Below, piece by piece: positions 5,620 to 5,710 of a stretch of DNA of 5,710 bases (position 1 is the stretch's first letter; every line of letters starts with the position of its first letter). Under the pieces are notes generated by a model, which made no database searches, was not told where the DNA came from, and was given only the letters and a program-made list of their open reading frames with translations. A program made the position numbers and the translations under genes. This DNA is from Candidatus Agrococcus pullicola (GTDB lineage Bacteria; Actinomycetota; Actinomycetes; Actinomycetales; Microbacteriaceae), in contig DXDC01000155.1 in NCBI GenBank assembly GCA_019115685.1, forward strand, positions 1 through 5,710, read 5' to 3'.

Positions 5620-5710
5620 GAGAAACATCTGCGCTGGGGGCCGGAAGATCCCGCCCGCGTGCGCTCTGCCCGGTCAGCTATCTTCCGCTACCCAGTAGCA
5701 CGATGCCCCG

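Noticed and set aside
5620..5710. Possible 3' end of a further gene on the minus strand ending in VPECGGVPI
   Set aside because: The readable stretch is short, resembles no known protein and has no supporting context inside the window.

Overview
The window is GC-rich, with dense GC-ending codons, long spurious antisense frames and start sites that look leaderless. Its arsenate reductases have the GCGD-x-CP form typical of the mycothiol-linked enzymes of Actinomycetota. All of this points to a high-GC actinobacterium, chromosomal or plasmid; the species cannot be told from the sequence. The bulk of the window is an arsenic-resistance (ars) island.

Left arm, plus strand (1-1476): the last 69 codons of a flavin-dependent monooxygenase-like oxidoreductase (ArsO-like). 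It overlaps the start of a 12-TM major facilitator transporter. The transporter frame is broken in a run of six C at 1280-1285; removing one C restores a normal C-terminus ending at 1441.

Core, minus strand (4422 down to 1447): a compact three-gene operon, acr3 - arsR/arsC fusion - arsC/arsC tandem. acr3 encodes the arsenite efflux carrier. The second gene fuses an ArsR repressor to a helical linker domain and an arsenate reductase, and its start overlaps the acr3 stop as ATGA. The third gene encodes two arsenate-reductase-like domains in one chain, the second with Lys in place of the P-loop Arg. Together these reduce arsenate to arsenite, export it, and repress the operon when no arsenite is present. 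A probable ArsR operator (4430-4447) sits inside the promoter just upstream of acr3. The left-arm genes converge on this operon with almost no gap and no visible terminator.

Right arm (4500-5710): the decayed remains of a small CC-motif protein gene lie directly upstream of acr3, with two mutually compensating frameshifts. A complete GNAT acetyltransferase gene on the plus strand follows. Two diverged direct repeats (4889-4927 and 5588-5619) flank the acetyltransferase gene and may mark an old mobile-element or cassette boundary. The last 160 bases hold no gene I can support.

No RNA gene, CRISPR array or complete insertion sequence was seen. The system is a recognisable ars island. Its unusual points are the domain fusions, the degenerate ArsC domain, the broken genes at both edges, and the repeat-flanked acetyltransferase.
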